In this document: positions 32,345 through 41,017 of the stretch, in pieces
Layout: each line of letters starts with the position of its first letter
Numbering within the stretch: the first letter of the stretch is position 1
Assembly: GCA_958296025.1 (NCBI GenBank)
Contig: OY282430.1
Coordinates: 2,170,001-2,234,000 of the forward strand
Length of the DNA: 64,000 bases
Direction: 5' to 3'
From: an uncultured Pseudomonadales bacterium
GTDB lineage: Bacteria; Pseudomonadota; Gammaproteobacteria; Pseudomonadales; Azotimanducaceae
The notes under the pieces: generated by a model
Seen by the model: the letters and a program-made list of their open reading frames with translations, nothing else
Database searches by the model: none
What the model was told of the DNA's origin: nothing
Program-made: the position numbers and the translations under genes

Positions 32345-35308
32345 TTAGCCGATGCGCCGCTTAAAGATTTCGGCCACCCTTGCCTGGGTTTCCCTGAGCT
32401 TGGCGTCAAGCGCAGCGAAGCTGGCGCACTCGAAGATGTTGGCGACGCGGCTCTGCAGCGTGTGCGGTGCGTCGCGGACGGTAGCGGGGCCGCTCCAGGT
32501 CAGGCGCAGGAAGGCTTGCACGGCGCGTTGCAGGTGTGCGGCGTCGGTCAGAAAAAGGGCCTCATCCGCGGCCATGCCGCCGGCACGGGCAAACGCCTTG
32601 AAGCAGGCCGCGGCGCTGCCGGGGACGGCGGATGGTTCGTCGCCGTGCTGCAATTGAAGATGCCGGGCTAGCAGCTCGATGTCCGCCAGGCCGCCGCGGA
32701 CATGCTGGAAATCAAACGGATCCTCGCTGGAACGCTGGGTAGCGAGGTGGCTGCGCATGGCGGCGAAACCTTGACGCAGACCATCCGCATCAAGGGACTT
32801 GGACAAGCCTTGGCGGATTGCGGTCCGCACCTGTTCGACAGCGGCTGGATCGCCGCACAGGACCTTGGCTCGGGACAAGGCCAACAAGCGGTGGGTTTGC
32901 GGCCAAGCGGCGGCGACCGGTGCCGGCCAAGCCGGGCGGTGCAGCGGCCCATCATGGGGCAGCAACGTCAAAGCCACGTCGTCGTACAAATGATTGCCGA
33001 CGCTGGTTCGGCGGCGCAGGGCGGCGGCCAAGCGCTTGGCGGTGCGGGCGTGGAAGCGTTCGGTGCTGATCGGATGGGCGCCGTCGGTCATCCGCTGCCC
33101 GTTCTGGAAGGCCGTTGCATATACGAGGTTCAAGGACGAGGCGTAAATCATGTCGCCGCTGCCAAGATCGTCCAAGGCGACCAAGGCGCAACCGCCGGCG
33201 GGCTGGCCGTGACGCTGCCTCAAGTCCGCAACGGCGACCCGCAACAGGACCTCGATGGCCACCTCGGCGATGTGGGCGCGGGAGGCGGCGGCTTCGTCCA
33301 AGGTGATGAGATTCTGAAGGGTTTGCACACCCACCTGAAAGCGCCGGTCATCCGTCCAGGAAGCGACTCTGTCCACGCACCGCCGGAAGTCCCGCTCACC
33401 GCCAAGCCGCTCTTCGACTTCCTCAAGCAAGGCAGCCTGTTCCGGTATGGGCAGAAAGAAGGAGGGGTCCAACACCGCCTGCAGCAGTTCCGGCTTGCCG
33501 GCCAGCCGGTCCGCGATGCGCGGAGCGCCGCCCATCACCACGGCGACCAAGTCCAGTAGCCAAGCGTTGGCCCGCAGCATCGACCAAAGGGCGGTGCCCT
33601 CCCGCAACGCCGCCAGAAATCCGTCGAAGCGTTTGAGCGCCCGGTCCGGGTCCGGCGTCCTGCCGAGCGCTTCGACGATGTGCTGCAAGAGTGTCCGCAC
33701 ACTGGCCCTGGCCCGCTCCGAGGCGGTGCAGGGATGGCGTCCTTCCGCCCAACCGCGGAAGGTGTCGAAGGCCGACGGCGCATCCTGAAAGCCCGCCGCC
33801 CGCAGCCGATCAAGGGCGTCGGGGCTGCCCTCCGGCCCGGTCAGAATGGCTTCGGCAATGTCCTGCTCCCGTTCCGGCACATCGAAGCGGGCGCGATAGA
33901 GCGCATGAACCTCCACCGAAATCGGCCCAAGCAAAGCCCCAAGCGCCTCCCGGGAATCCAATTGCAGGAAGGCGGCGATGTGCTCCAAGCCGGCGTTCGT
34001 CTCCGGCAGGGTTTGGGTCTGGTTGTCGTTGACCATCTGCAGGCGGTGCTCCACCCGACGCAGCAGCAGGTAGGCGTCCCGCAGAGTGCCGGCTTCCCTA
34101 GGCATCAGATGGTGCTGCTCCTCCAGCAGCGCCAGCATCGACAACACCTGCCGCCCGCGCAGGCGCCGGTTGCGCCCACCGTAGGCCAGTTGGTGCATGT
34201 GGACGAAGAATTCGATCTCGCGGATGCCGCCGCGGCCCAGCTTGACATTCTGCCCGGCCAGCTGGACCGCGCCGTGACCGTGAAAGTCGTGGATCTGCTC
34301 GCTGATGGCGCGAATCTCCTCTACGGAGCGGAAGTCCAGGCCCTCCTCCCAAACGAATGGAGAGAGGCTTTCCAGAAATGCCTCCCCGGCGGCCAGATCC
34401 CCGGCCACGGGGCGCGCCTTAATCATCGCGGCGCGCTCCCAGGTGCGGCCCCTGTTGTAGTAGTAGTCCAAGGCGAAGCCCGTGGTGATGGCCACCGGAG
34501 TGGAGGCGGCGTCCGGACGCAGCCGCAAATCCATGCGGAAGACGTAGCCGCCGGCGTCCCGCGTCTCCAAGATGGAGACCAGATCCCGGGTCAGCCGTGC
34601 GCAATGCTCCCGCTGGGTCTTGCCGCCCAAGTAGCGGATGCGCTCTGGATCGTAGAGGGCGATGAGGTCGATGTCCGACGAGTAGTTCAGTTCGCGAGAG
34701 CCGTGCTTGCCCATAGCCAGCACGAAGTAGCCCCAACGGTCGTCCTCGGGCTGCTCCACCTCTCCGCGGGCAACGCTTTGCCGCAGCAGATGGGAAACCG
34801 CAAGACGCAGGGCGTGGTCCGCCATGTCGGAGAGCAGTTCGGCGCAACGCATCACGTCCCAAATGCCGAAACAGTCATAGACGGCGGCGATGACCGCCAC
34901 CCGGTTCCGCTGCACCCGCAGAAAGCGCATCAGTGCGTCACGCGCCATGCCCGGGTCGGCGGCGGCCAACGCGCTGCGCACCCGTTCGGCAAGGGCGTTT
35001 GGCGGTTCGGTGACCAGAGCGGCGGTGCATTCCAAGTCCCGCAGCAGCAGGCCGGTGAGATGCGGGCTGTTGCCGAACAGATAGGCAAAGAAGGCTTGGC
35101 CGTGCGCGGTTGCCAGCGCTTCGGTGAGCGCGTCTAGGTTGCGCCGCGCCGCCGCTTTGCGCAGCCGGTTGAGGCCGGCCTCGGCCCCCTCCTGCCGATG
35201 TGCCCGCAAACGGCGCAAATCCGTCGCTTCTGCCGCCGCCGCCAATACGCCGCTGGCGGCGCCCGTTTCAGCGGATGAGGATTCCACCGCAATCGCCGGC
35301 AATTGCAC
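32345..35308 (-). CDS. glnE: Glutamine synthetase adenylyl-removing/adenylyltransferase (C-terminal site degenerate)
   Basis: A 987-residue two-headed nucleotidyltransferase. The N-terminal (adenylyl-removing) head is intact: 'MGKHGSRELNYSSDIDLIALYD' at about residue 205 has the G-S...DxD motif. In the C-terminal (adenylylating) head the corresponding strand reads 'LDDLGSGDMIYASSLNLVYA' at about residue 710-728, with Ser and Asn where family members have the DxD metal-binding aspartates. The fold otherwise aligns, including the GlnD_UR_UTase-like central linker. If correct, this GlnE may only de-adenylylate. Confidence 0.93.
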   Translation of the reverse strand: MQLPAIAVESSSAETGAASGVLAAAAEATDLRRLRAHRQEGAEAGLNRLRKAAARRNLDALTEALATAHGQAFFAYLFGNSPHLTGLLLRDLECTAALVTEPPNALAERVRSALAAADPGMARDALMRFLRVQRNRVAVIAAVYDCFGIWDVMRCAELLSDMADHALRLAVSHLLRQSVARGEVEQPEDDRWGYFVLAMGKHGSRELNYSSDIDLIALYDPERIRYLGGKTQREHCARLTRDLVSILETRDAGGYVFRMDLRLRPDAASTPVAITTGFALDYYYNRGRTWERAAMIKARPVAGDLAAGEAFLESLSPFVWEEGLDFRSVEEIRAISEQIHDFHGHGAVQLAGQNVKLGRGGIREIEFFVHMHQLAYGGRNRRLRGRQVLSMLALLEEQHHLMPREAGTLRDAYLLLRRVEHRLQMVNDNQTQTLPETNAGLEHIAAFLQLDSREALGALLGPISVEVHALYRARFDVPEREQDIAEAILTGPEGSPDALDRLRAAGFQDAPSAFDTFRGWAEGRHPCTASERARASVRTLLQHIVEALGRTPDPDRALKRFDGFLAALREGTALWSMLRANAWLLDLVAVVMGGAPRIADRLAGKPELLQAVLDPSFFLPIPEQAALLEEVEERLGGERDFRRCVDRVASWTDDRRFQVGVQTLQNLITLDEAAASRAHIAEVAIEVLLRVAVADLRQRHGQPAGGCALVALDDLGSGDMIYASSLNLVYATAFQNGQRMTDGAHPISTERFHARTAKRLAAALRRRTSVGNHLYDDVALTLLPHDGPLHRPAWPAPVAAAWPQTHRLLALSRAKVLCGDPAAVEQVRTAIRQGLSKSLDADGLRQGFAAMRSHLATQRSSEDPFDFQHVRGGLADIELLARHLQLQHGDEPSAVPGSAAACFKAFARAGGMAADEALFLTDAAHLQRAVQAFLRLTWSGPATVRDAPHTLQSRVANIFECASFAALDAKLRETQARVAEIFKRRIG

Positions 35309-35320
35309 CAGAAATTGCGG

Positions 35321-36682
35321 CTAACCGGACCTTTGCGCCGAAGCTAGGGATTCGTCAATGACGACCAAGGCTTCTTCGACTTGCGCGGCACTGACGGTTA
35401 GCGGCGGGGCGATGCGGATGACGTTGCCGTAAGTGCCGCCGCGCCCCATCAGCAGCCCGCGCTCACGGGCGGCGTCCAGCAGGGCTAGGGTGAAGCTGGG
35501 GTCTGGCGTCCGCTCCCCGTTCTCGGCATCCTCGACCAGTTCAATGCCCTGCATGAGGCCCATGCCGCGCACATCCCCCATGTGCAACGGATGCTTGCGC
35601 TGCAGGCGCTCCAAACCCTCGCGCAGCAGGGTGCCCTGGCGGGCGGCGTTGTCCGCCAGATTGTCCCGCTGCACCACCTCGACCACCGCGTTGGCGGCGG
35701 CGCAACTGACCGGGTTGCCGCCGAAGGTGGAGAGGGTGGACTTCTGCAGGGAGTCCGCTATCGGCGCGGTGGCGATCAGGGCGCCCAAGGGCAGGCCGTT
35801 GGCGATGCCCTTGGCCATCGTCATCATGTCCGGCTCCACCCCGTAGTGCTCGATGCCCCACATGCGCCCGGTGCGGCCAAAGCCGGTCTGCACCTCATCG
35901 GCGATGAAGACGCCGCCGTGCTTGCGCACGATCTCGGCGGCGATGGCGAAATATTCCAGCGGCGGCGTGACGAAGCCGCCGACCCCCTGAATGGGTTCCG
36001 CCAACAGGCCGGCGACCCGGCCACTGGTGGTGGTGGCGATGAGCTCCTCAAGATCCTTGGCGCAGGCCACGCCGCACTTGGGATAGGTGAGCTTCAATGG
36101 ACAGCGGTAACAGTACGGCGCCGGCGCGTGGCGCACACCGACCGCCAAGTGCGCCGAGGCCCGCCACCCGGCGTTGCCGGTCAGCCCCTGGGCTATCAGG
36201 GTGCGCCCGGAATAACCGTGGCGCAGGGCGATGATTTCCGTGTTGCCGGTGTAACACTGCGCCATCATCACCGCCGCCTCGTCCGCCTCGCTGCCGGAAG
36301 CGGTAAAGAAGCACTTCTGCAGGGCGCCCGGCGTAATCCGCGCCAGCCGCTCCGCCAACTCCCCCATGGGCAGGGTTGGATACAGCGTCGATATGTGGCT
36401 AAGGCGCCCCACCTGAGCGATGACCGCCCGGTTCACTTCCTCGTTGGCGTGGCCCACGGAAATCGTGAGAATGCCACCGAAGAAATCCAGATAGCTCTCG
36501 CCCTCCAAATCCTTCACTCGACAGCCTCGGCCTTCGGTGACCACCACCGGCTCCGTGTGCAGGCTCTTGACTTGGGGAAATAGATGCGCCTGATACTGCT
36601 TGAGTACCGCCTCCGTGCTTGTGGGCCCCGAAAGCTCCAGCCCCCCGAACCCCGATTCGCTTGCTGCGTCCATGGTTTTCAA
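35321..36682 (-). CDS. Class III PLP aminotransferase (AGXT2-like)
   Basis: A protein of about 450 residues in the class III omega-aminotransferase family. 'FFTASGSEADEAAVMMA' binds PLP phosphate, 'IADEVQTGFGRTGRMW' holds the PLP-N1 aspartate, and 'MTMAKGIANGLPLGA' contains the Schiff-base lysine. The cysteine-rich 'YCYRCPLKLTYPKCGVACAKDLEEL' resembles alanine-glyoxylate/beta-alanine-pyruvate aminotransferases (AGXT2 group). TTG 36682 lies 6 bases after AGGAGA and is the best-placed start; ATG 36673 is the alternative. The frame is open to 36904 only because it reads through the tRNA-Ser gene. Confidence 0.88.
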   Translation of the reverse strand: MKTMDAASESGFGGLELSGPTSTEAVLKQYQAHLFPQVKSLHTEPVVVTEGRGCRVKDLEGESYLDFFGGILTISVGHANEEVNRAVIAQVGRLSHISTLYPTLPMGELAERLARITPGALQKCFFTASGSEADEAAVMMAQCYTGNTEIIALRHGYSGRTLIAQGLTGNAGWRASAHLAVGVRHAPAPYCYRCPLKLTYPKCGVACAKDLEELIATTTSGRVAGLLAEPIQGVGGFVTPPLEYFAIAAEIVRKHGGVFIADEVQTGFGRTGRMWGIEHYGVEPDMMTMAKGIANGLPLGALIATAPIADSLQKSTLSTFGGNPVSCAAANAVVEVVQRDNLADNAARQGTLLREGLERLQRKHPLHMGDVRGMGLMQGIELVEDAENGERTPDPSFTLALLDAARERGLLMGRGGTYGNVIRIAPPLTVSAAQVEEALVVIDESLASAQRSG

Positions 36683-36801
36683 GATTGCTCTCCTAGTTGC
36701 CGCTGAGCAATATTGAATCGAAAACCCCCAACCCGCAACCGTCGCGGCACAATTGCCGTTATACTGACGCCCCCGCCCAAACAGACAGGGCGGCGCATTC
36801 C

Positions 36802-36892
36802 GGAGAGGTGGCCGAGCGGCTGAAGGCGCTCCCCTGCTAAGGGAGTATGGGTTGATAGCCCATCGAGGGTTCGAATCCCTCCCTCTCCGCCA
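36802..36892 (+). tRNA. tRNA-Ser (GCT)
   Basis: A class II cloverleaf with a long variable arm: acceptor GGAGAGG/CCTCTCC, anticodon loop CTGCTAA with GCT, T arm GGTTCGAATCC, discriminator G and encoded CCA. Reads AGC/AGT. Its 3' end is repeated at 39896-39905. Confidence 0.97.
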
Positions 36893-36916
36893 TAGCCGTT
36901 CCATATTTTGGGATCA
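36893..36916 (+). repeat. 24-bp inverted repeat, left copy
   Basis: Begins with the base after the tRNA CCA and contains CCGTTCCATATTTTGG. Its exact reverse complement is at 39871-39894. Confidence 0.9.
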
Positions 36917-36972
36917 CTTTGGGTATACTGTCCCCACCTTTTAGCACTAATGGTTTCGGGGGCATTGCCTAC

Positions 36973-37269
36973 ATGGACGAGTCACAACCCATATTGAGCC
37001 AAACGCTTGGCGTGGTGAGCGGCGCCGTGGTTTTCACCGGCACGCGAGTGCCTGTTGAGATGCTGTTCGACTATCTGGCGGCAGGCGAGTCGCTGGACTG
37101 TTTTTCATCGGCCTTCGACATCCCCCGAGAGCAGGCGTTGGCGGCCATTAGGCTGGCGGGCGAATCCTTGCGCGACTCGCCCCCGGAGTGGGCTGTCTTA
37201 AGAAGGCGGCGCGCCACGAGTCCCGCACTGCGAGTGAGGCCGCCGAACAGAATGGGAATGAACACTTGA
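36973..37269 (+). CDS. DUF433 antitoxin-like protein
   Basis: A 98-residue protein with the DUF433 winged-helix pattern: 'GVVSGAVVFTGTRVPVEMLFDYLAAGESLDCF' (G-x-PVFxGTRVPV...L..G) and 'FPIPREQALAAI'-type helix. DUF433 proteins are the antitoxin-like partners of DUF5615 PIN-like toxins, and the remains of such a toxin overlap its 3' end by 4 bases. ATG 36973 is chosen over 36919 as the family start; the about 25-residue tail after 'WAVL' is basic and not conserved in the family. Confidence 0.8.
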   Translation: MDESQPILSQTLGVVSGAVVFTGTRVPVEMLFDYLAAGESLDCFSSAFDIPREQALAAIRLAGESLRDSPPEWAVLRRRRATSPALRVRPPNRMGMNT

Positions 37270-37383
37270 GTCGGGTGTTGCTGGACCATAATGTTGACCC
37301 AAGAATTGCTGGGCTTCTGCCGGGCCATGCTGTTGCTCGCGCTTCGCGCGAGGGGTTGCACGACGTCAGCAACGGCGATTTGA

Positions 37384-39026
37384 CCCCAATCCCCGCTTAA
37401 GAAATCGCTGAAGTGCTTTGAAAGGCGCACCGTGCAAGGGTTTTTCCGGCAAAATGCCGGTTGCACAAAAACCACCCTGCAGGTGCGCCGATGGCAAGCA
37501 TAACACCCCGCCCGCTGAAGGTTGAGCACGAGTTCACGGACGCCCGCTTGACGGGCTTCGGGGGCTGGTCCGCCTTGGCCCTGACGGCGGAGCGTCTGGG
37601 TCTTTTCGGGGACTTGTCGGAGGGCGTGTCGGTCAAGGTTCGGCGGCGCGGGGCGTCGGACGGCGAGTCGCTTTGGGCGCTGGTGGCGTCGCTTGCGGCG
37701 GGCGGCGGGGCGCTGTCCGATCTGGACGAGTTGCGTGCGGACCCGGGGGCGTGTCGGCTGTTGGGGCTTTCCCATGCGCCGTCGGGCCGGCGGATGGGGG
37801 AGTTTTTGGCGAAGGGTTCCGGGGCGGACCTGAACGGGTTGCTGGAGGCGGCGCGTCGGCTGGCCCGTCGGGTTGCGCCGGCCGTCATTGAGCATGAGGT
37901 TGCGGCGAGGGGCTGGGTTCCGGTGTTCGTGGACGGCACGGAGATTGAGGTGGGCGGGGAGTTGTTCGAGGGGGCGGGGCGCAGCTGGGGGGCGGAGCGG
38001 GCCTTGGTGCTGCACGGCGCGTTCGTCGGCGGGTTGTGGGCGTCCGGGCGGCTGCATCCGGGCGGGGTCCACGCGGCGCACGGCTGGCGGGAGCAAATGG
38101 AGTCGGACGTGGCCCCTCTGCTGCCCGAGGGGACGCCCGTTTGGGTTCGGGCGGACAACGCCTACTACAGTTGGCGCTTCGTGGAGTTCTGCCGCAAGCA
38201 AGAGTGGGACTGCTCGGTCAGCGTCACGCACCCCAACTACAAGGCTCCGGTGCTGGCGCAGCTTCAGGGCCTGCCGGAGTCCGCCTGGGAGGACGTCGGC
38301 CTTTGCGAGGAGGCGGTGCTGGTGCGCCACAGGCCGGATGGATGGGTCGAGCACCCCTACGTCGTGGTCCGCAAGTTCCTCGAGGACGCCCAAGGGGACC
38401 TCTTTCCCGTCCACACGGTCATCCTCGTCTCCCGGGATGACCTGCCGCTTGCGGAGTTGGTGCGCCGCCACCGAGGCAAGCAGGGCCAGGAGAACGCCTT
38501 CAAGGGGCCGCTGCGGGACCTGGACCTGCACCACCCGCCCTGCCGCAAGCTGCTGGCCAACCAAGTCTTCTACGCCTGCGGCCAACTGGCGCAGATGCTC
38601 CTGCGCGCCGTGCAGTTCAACCTGCTGCCCAAGTCCGCCCGCAAGCACGGACTGCGACCCCTCATCCGGCACTTCATCCGAACGGTCGCCCGACTGGTCA
38701 AGGCCGCCGGGCGCTGGCGCCTCGACTTCGCCAAGTCCAACCTCCGACTCGACTGGATCTACGCGGCCGCGGTTCAACTGGAGTGAGCTGCAGCGCCCGG
38801 CGAACCCAACCCGAACCCCCGCCTAAACACGCCTTGACAACCCAAGGCGGGACGCCCTTCGGCCCAATGGCCGAAAAACACCCCTCCCGCCAAGCCCCCC
38901 ACCGCTTCACAGCCCCCAACAAACGCCAAACCCGGCGCAAACGCCCCGCCAAACCTTGACGTCAGACCGAACCGCCGCCAAATTCCCTCAAACTCCACCC
39001 AGCAGACCCTTATTAGGGGATTAGGG
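37384..39026 (+). mobile_element. Complete 1643-bp DDE insertion sequence (IS1380/IS4-like)
   Basis: Flanked by an 8-bp direct duplication CGATTTGA (37376-37383 and 39027-39034). Ends are imperfect inverted repeats: left CCCCAATCCCCGCTTAAG, and right end read inward CCCTAATCCCCTAATAAG. It contains one intact transposase gene and, before it, a hairpin CCGGC-AAAAT-GCCGG (37447-37461) that may block read-through transcription. About 240 bp of non-coding DNA follows the gene. A small fragment of a relative lies at 50351-50505. Confidence 0.9.
37491..38786 (+). CDS. DDE transposase (IS1380/IS4-like)
   Basis: A 431-residue transposase. The DDE residues can be placed in 'VPVFVDGTEIEV' (first D), 'VWVRADNAYYSWRFVEFCRKQEWDCSVSV' (second D) and 'RRHRGKQGQENAFK' (E), followed by 'LLANQVFYACGQLAQMLLRAVQFNL', typical of the IS1380-type C-terminus. 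The 8-bp target duplication is longer than usual for IS1380, so the family is left open. ATG 37491 follows AGGTG; TTG 37461 is an upstream alternative. Confidence 0.88.
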   Translation: MASITPRPLKVEHEFTDARLTGFGGWSALALTAERLGLFGDLSEGVSVKVRRRGASDGESLWALVASLAAGGGALSDLDELRADPGACRLLGLSHAPSGRRMGEFLAKGSGADLNGLLEAARRLARRVAPAVIEHEVAARGWVPVFVDGTEIEVGGELFEGAGRSWGAERALVLHGAFVGGLWASGRLHPGGVHAAHGWREQMESDVAPLLPEGTPVWVRADNAYYSWRFVEFCRKQEWDCSVSVTHPNYKAPVLAQLQGLPESAWEDVGLCEEAVLVRHRPDGWVEHPYVVVRKFLEDAQGDLFPVHTVILVSRDDLPLAELVRRHRGKQGQENAFKGPLRDLDLHHPPCRKLLANQVFYACGQLAQMLLRAVQFNLLPKSARKHGLRPLIRHFIRTVARLVKAAGRWRLDFAKSNLRLDWIYAAAVQLE

Positions 39027-39315
39027 CGATTTGATCCGTACGGCAAACGCACTAGGCTATGATGTTTTGCTCACCAAAGATCGGAAAATGCGCCACCAAA
39101 ACAATCCCCATACTGCCTTGCCGGTGATTGTGTTGGAATGTGGCAATCCGTTTTCGGACTTGGCGGATCTGGCCCCCGCCATCAACAAGTTGCTTCAAGA
39201 TTCCCTCGAAAGGCGATTTCATGTTGTGGCGGGCGAAGCAATGCCACGATCTGACCGCACACGGAAAAGACATGAGACGCCACGCCGGAACGTCCCCGAC
39301 ATCGACCTCGGATGA

Positions 39316-39870
39316 AGCCTCGGACGGGTGCAAAATGTCGCCCATCCAAGGGGCAGGATGGGGCGGAGCATAGCCCCGCCGCAAACCAAGGTTGCGCCGG
39401 GATGCCATGCGCGCGGTCGGGCACATGTTCCGTCAAAACGACTGGGGTTGCGTCGCCGATGCGTGGGCCTTTAGCCAATAGCATCTAGTCGGCATCCTGC
39501 AGACAGGGATGCCTTGTCCCCCTAATCTGTGCTTACATGGCAGGCGGCGATACGCCGTCTCCCCCAATCGCCCGATGCGCTTTGGGCATCAACAGGTCCA
39601 CCCGCTAGGGCGGCGACGGCCGCATCAGCCCATCGATCATCTGATTGAAGGCGTTCGACATCACATCCGGTCTGAAACTGCAGACCCGAAGGCCATCCTC
39701 GCTTGGACAGGGCTAGAGCATCACCGAAGTGAAGTCGTCATTGGGCATGGCCAATGCGCTGGCGACCATGCGGGTTGGGAACTAAACATGGACGACTTCC
39801 CTGAAAAATCCAAAACCGCCACTTTTGCGGGGGATAAAAATCTTTGTAAATCAATGAGGTTATGGATATA
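39316..39870. other. Unassigned DNA in the tRNA-associated cassette
   Basis: Several open frames of 80-130 codons exist but none has convincing composition, ribosome site or family resemblance. The last about 90 bp (39785-39870) are distinctly AT-richer than the surroundings. Confidence 0.45.
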
Positions 39871-39894
39871 TGATCCCAAAATATGGAACGGCTA
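39871..39894 (-). repeat. 24-bp inverted repeat, right copy
   Basis: Exact reverse complement of 36893-36916; followed after one base by a copy of the last 10 bases of tRNA-Ser. Confidence 0.9.
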
Positions 39895-39905
39895 GCTCTC
39901 CGCCA

Positions 39906-40071
39906 AGCTAAACAAGGCTATGCTCCGAAGCGGTCGGATGGGCAACTGGGCCATGCGGAGGGCTCGCTGCCGCGCAGGGCAGGACTCTTGTTTTTGGTTG
40001 GTGCCCTGTTGGCGGCGAATGGTCGGGGGGCCGAGTCGCCGCCAAGGAACAGCAGCAGCGCAGCGGCGTAG
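39906..40071 (+). pseudogene. Duplicated 5' fragment of the metzincin/LRR gene and its upstream region
   Basis: Bases 39906-39965 resemble 42210-42270 and bases 39966-40045 resemble 42672-42750, including the signal-peptide segment LLFLVGALLAANGRGAESPP. The copy lacks the intervening 400 bp that holds the MITE-like repeat, so it either predates that insertion or lost it. The reading frame ends at 40071 without the rest of the protein. Confidence 0.7.
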
Positions 40072-40257
40072 AGGGCCTCCCAATTCGACACTGCTAAGAC
40101 CTTGACCCGGACATTGCATCAAGGGCCGCGCTGGCGGTGCCGGTTCTTCGCCGCCAGCACAGCTCACTTAGGCCAAAATTCTTCAAATGTTCTTATAACT
40201 TTATGAAATAAAAAGGATTTTCAAAAGGAACTTAGGTTTGTTCATTGCGGAACTACC

Positions 40258-40869
40258 TTAAACAACAGCGAAAAACAGCAATCCGCCAGCCCCGCCGATC
40301 AGGTAGTTGCGCCGCAGGAAGGCGGCGTCTATGTGGGCGAACGCCTCCGCCGGCTGCACCCGGCCTTGGCGGACGCGGGCGATGATGGGCCACTCGATGA
40401 CGCTCGCGAACAGCGCGAAGGCCAAGGCCGTGCCCACGAACGCAGCTTGCCCAGGCGTGCTCAGCGGCAGAAGAACAAGCAAGCCAAGGAATGCGGACCA
40501 ATGGGCGATGTTGCCGCCTAGGCTCATGGCGGTGAACTGCCCCAAGCTGTTGTTTTCCAAATCAAAGCGGTAGCGGAAGAACGACAGGCCCTGAGCTTGG
40601 ATGCGCGGTGCGACAGCGCCGCTGAGCTTGGCGCCGGCGTAGTGCCCCCACTCATGCAGCAAGCTGGTGATGACCCAACTGGCGACGACGCCGTCGCCAA
40701 CAGCCGCGGCAGTGGCGACCGCCAAACCGCTGGCCGCCGCCCAAGCATCCGCGCCGCCCCAGATGCCCAGCGCCGCCAGCACCAAAACGGCGTCCCGCAG
40801 CGCCATGCCCGCCAAGGCCGGCTCCTTGGCACCTTCGCCACCCGCATCGCCAAACAATTCATCCGCCAC
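40258..40869 (-). CDS. M50-like (site-2-protease type) membrane metallopeptidase
   Basis: A 203-residue membrane protein with about four hydrophobic segments. 'ITSLLHEWGHYAGA' provides the HExxH zinc-binding motif inside or next to a membrane helix, as in site-2 proteases and related M50 proteins. The second-motif aspartate (NxxPxxxxD) is not obvious, so activity is uncertain. The start is GTG 40869, with AGGAGGA 5-6 bases upstream. An AT-rich stretch (40165-40255) lies past its end. Confidence 0.7.
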   Translation of the reverse strand: MADELFGDAGGEGAKEPALAGMALRDAVLVLAALGIWGGADAWAAASGLAVATAAAVGDGVVASWVITSLLHEWGHYAGAKLSGAVAPRIQAQGLSFFRYRFDLENNSLGQFTAMSLGGNIAHWSAFLGLLVLLPLSTPGQAAFVGTALAFALFASVIEWPIIARVRQGRVQPAEAFAHIDAAFLRRNYLIGGAGGLLFFAVV

Positions 40870-41017
40870 TGTCTTCCTCCTGCAATCTTTTAACGCCGTC
40901 CATTATGAGGGTATCGCCACGCTGCGCCACTACTAGGCGGCTTAGTCAAGGGGGCTTGGTGTGACGGATGCAGGCGAATGGCGGTTTGGGTTTTGTCCAT
41001 GATGCGCACTGGCGCGG

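Larger units (their letters stand above)
37266..39315 (+). pseudogene. DUF5615 PIN-like toxin gene split by an insertion sequence
   Basis: The N-terminal part, TTG 37266 (LSRVLLDHNVDPRIAGLLPGHAV...SREGLHDVSNGDL), ends at the insertion at 37384. The C-terminal part resumes in frame at 39035 (IRTANALGYDVLLTKDRKMRHQNN...ALPVIVLECG). Removing the insertion and one copy of the 8-bp duplication restores a single frame of about 135 codons with the DUF5615 aspartates (LLDHN, LLTKDR). The toxin should be inactive in this genome. Confidence 0.85.
36883..39905. mobile_element. tRNA-Ser-associated cassette with inverted ends and a toxin-antitoxin pair
   Basis: The last 10 bases of tRNA-Ser (36883-36892) recur at 39896-39905. 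Just inside these direct repeats is a 24-bp perfect inverted repeat (36893-36916 and 39871-39894). The 3.0-kb interval shrinks to about 1.4 kb when the later insertion sequence is removed and then holds only the DUF433/DUF5615 pair plus about 550 bp of unassigned DNA. No integrase is present, so this would be a non-autonomous element; the arrangement resembles att sites or a target duplication with terminal inverted repeats. Confidence 0.5.

Noticed and set aside
33680-35137. A 485-codon forward frame
   Set aside because: Antisense shadow of glnE; Gln/Gly/His-rich with no motif.
39509-39895. A 128-codon forward frame in the tRNA-associated cassette
   Set aside because: No ribosome site, odd composition and it runs into the inverted repeat; no family resemblance.
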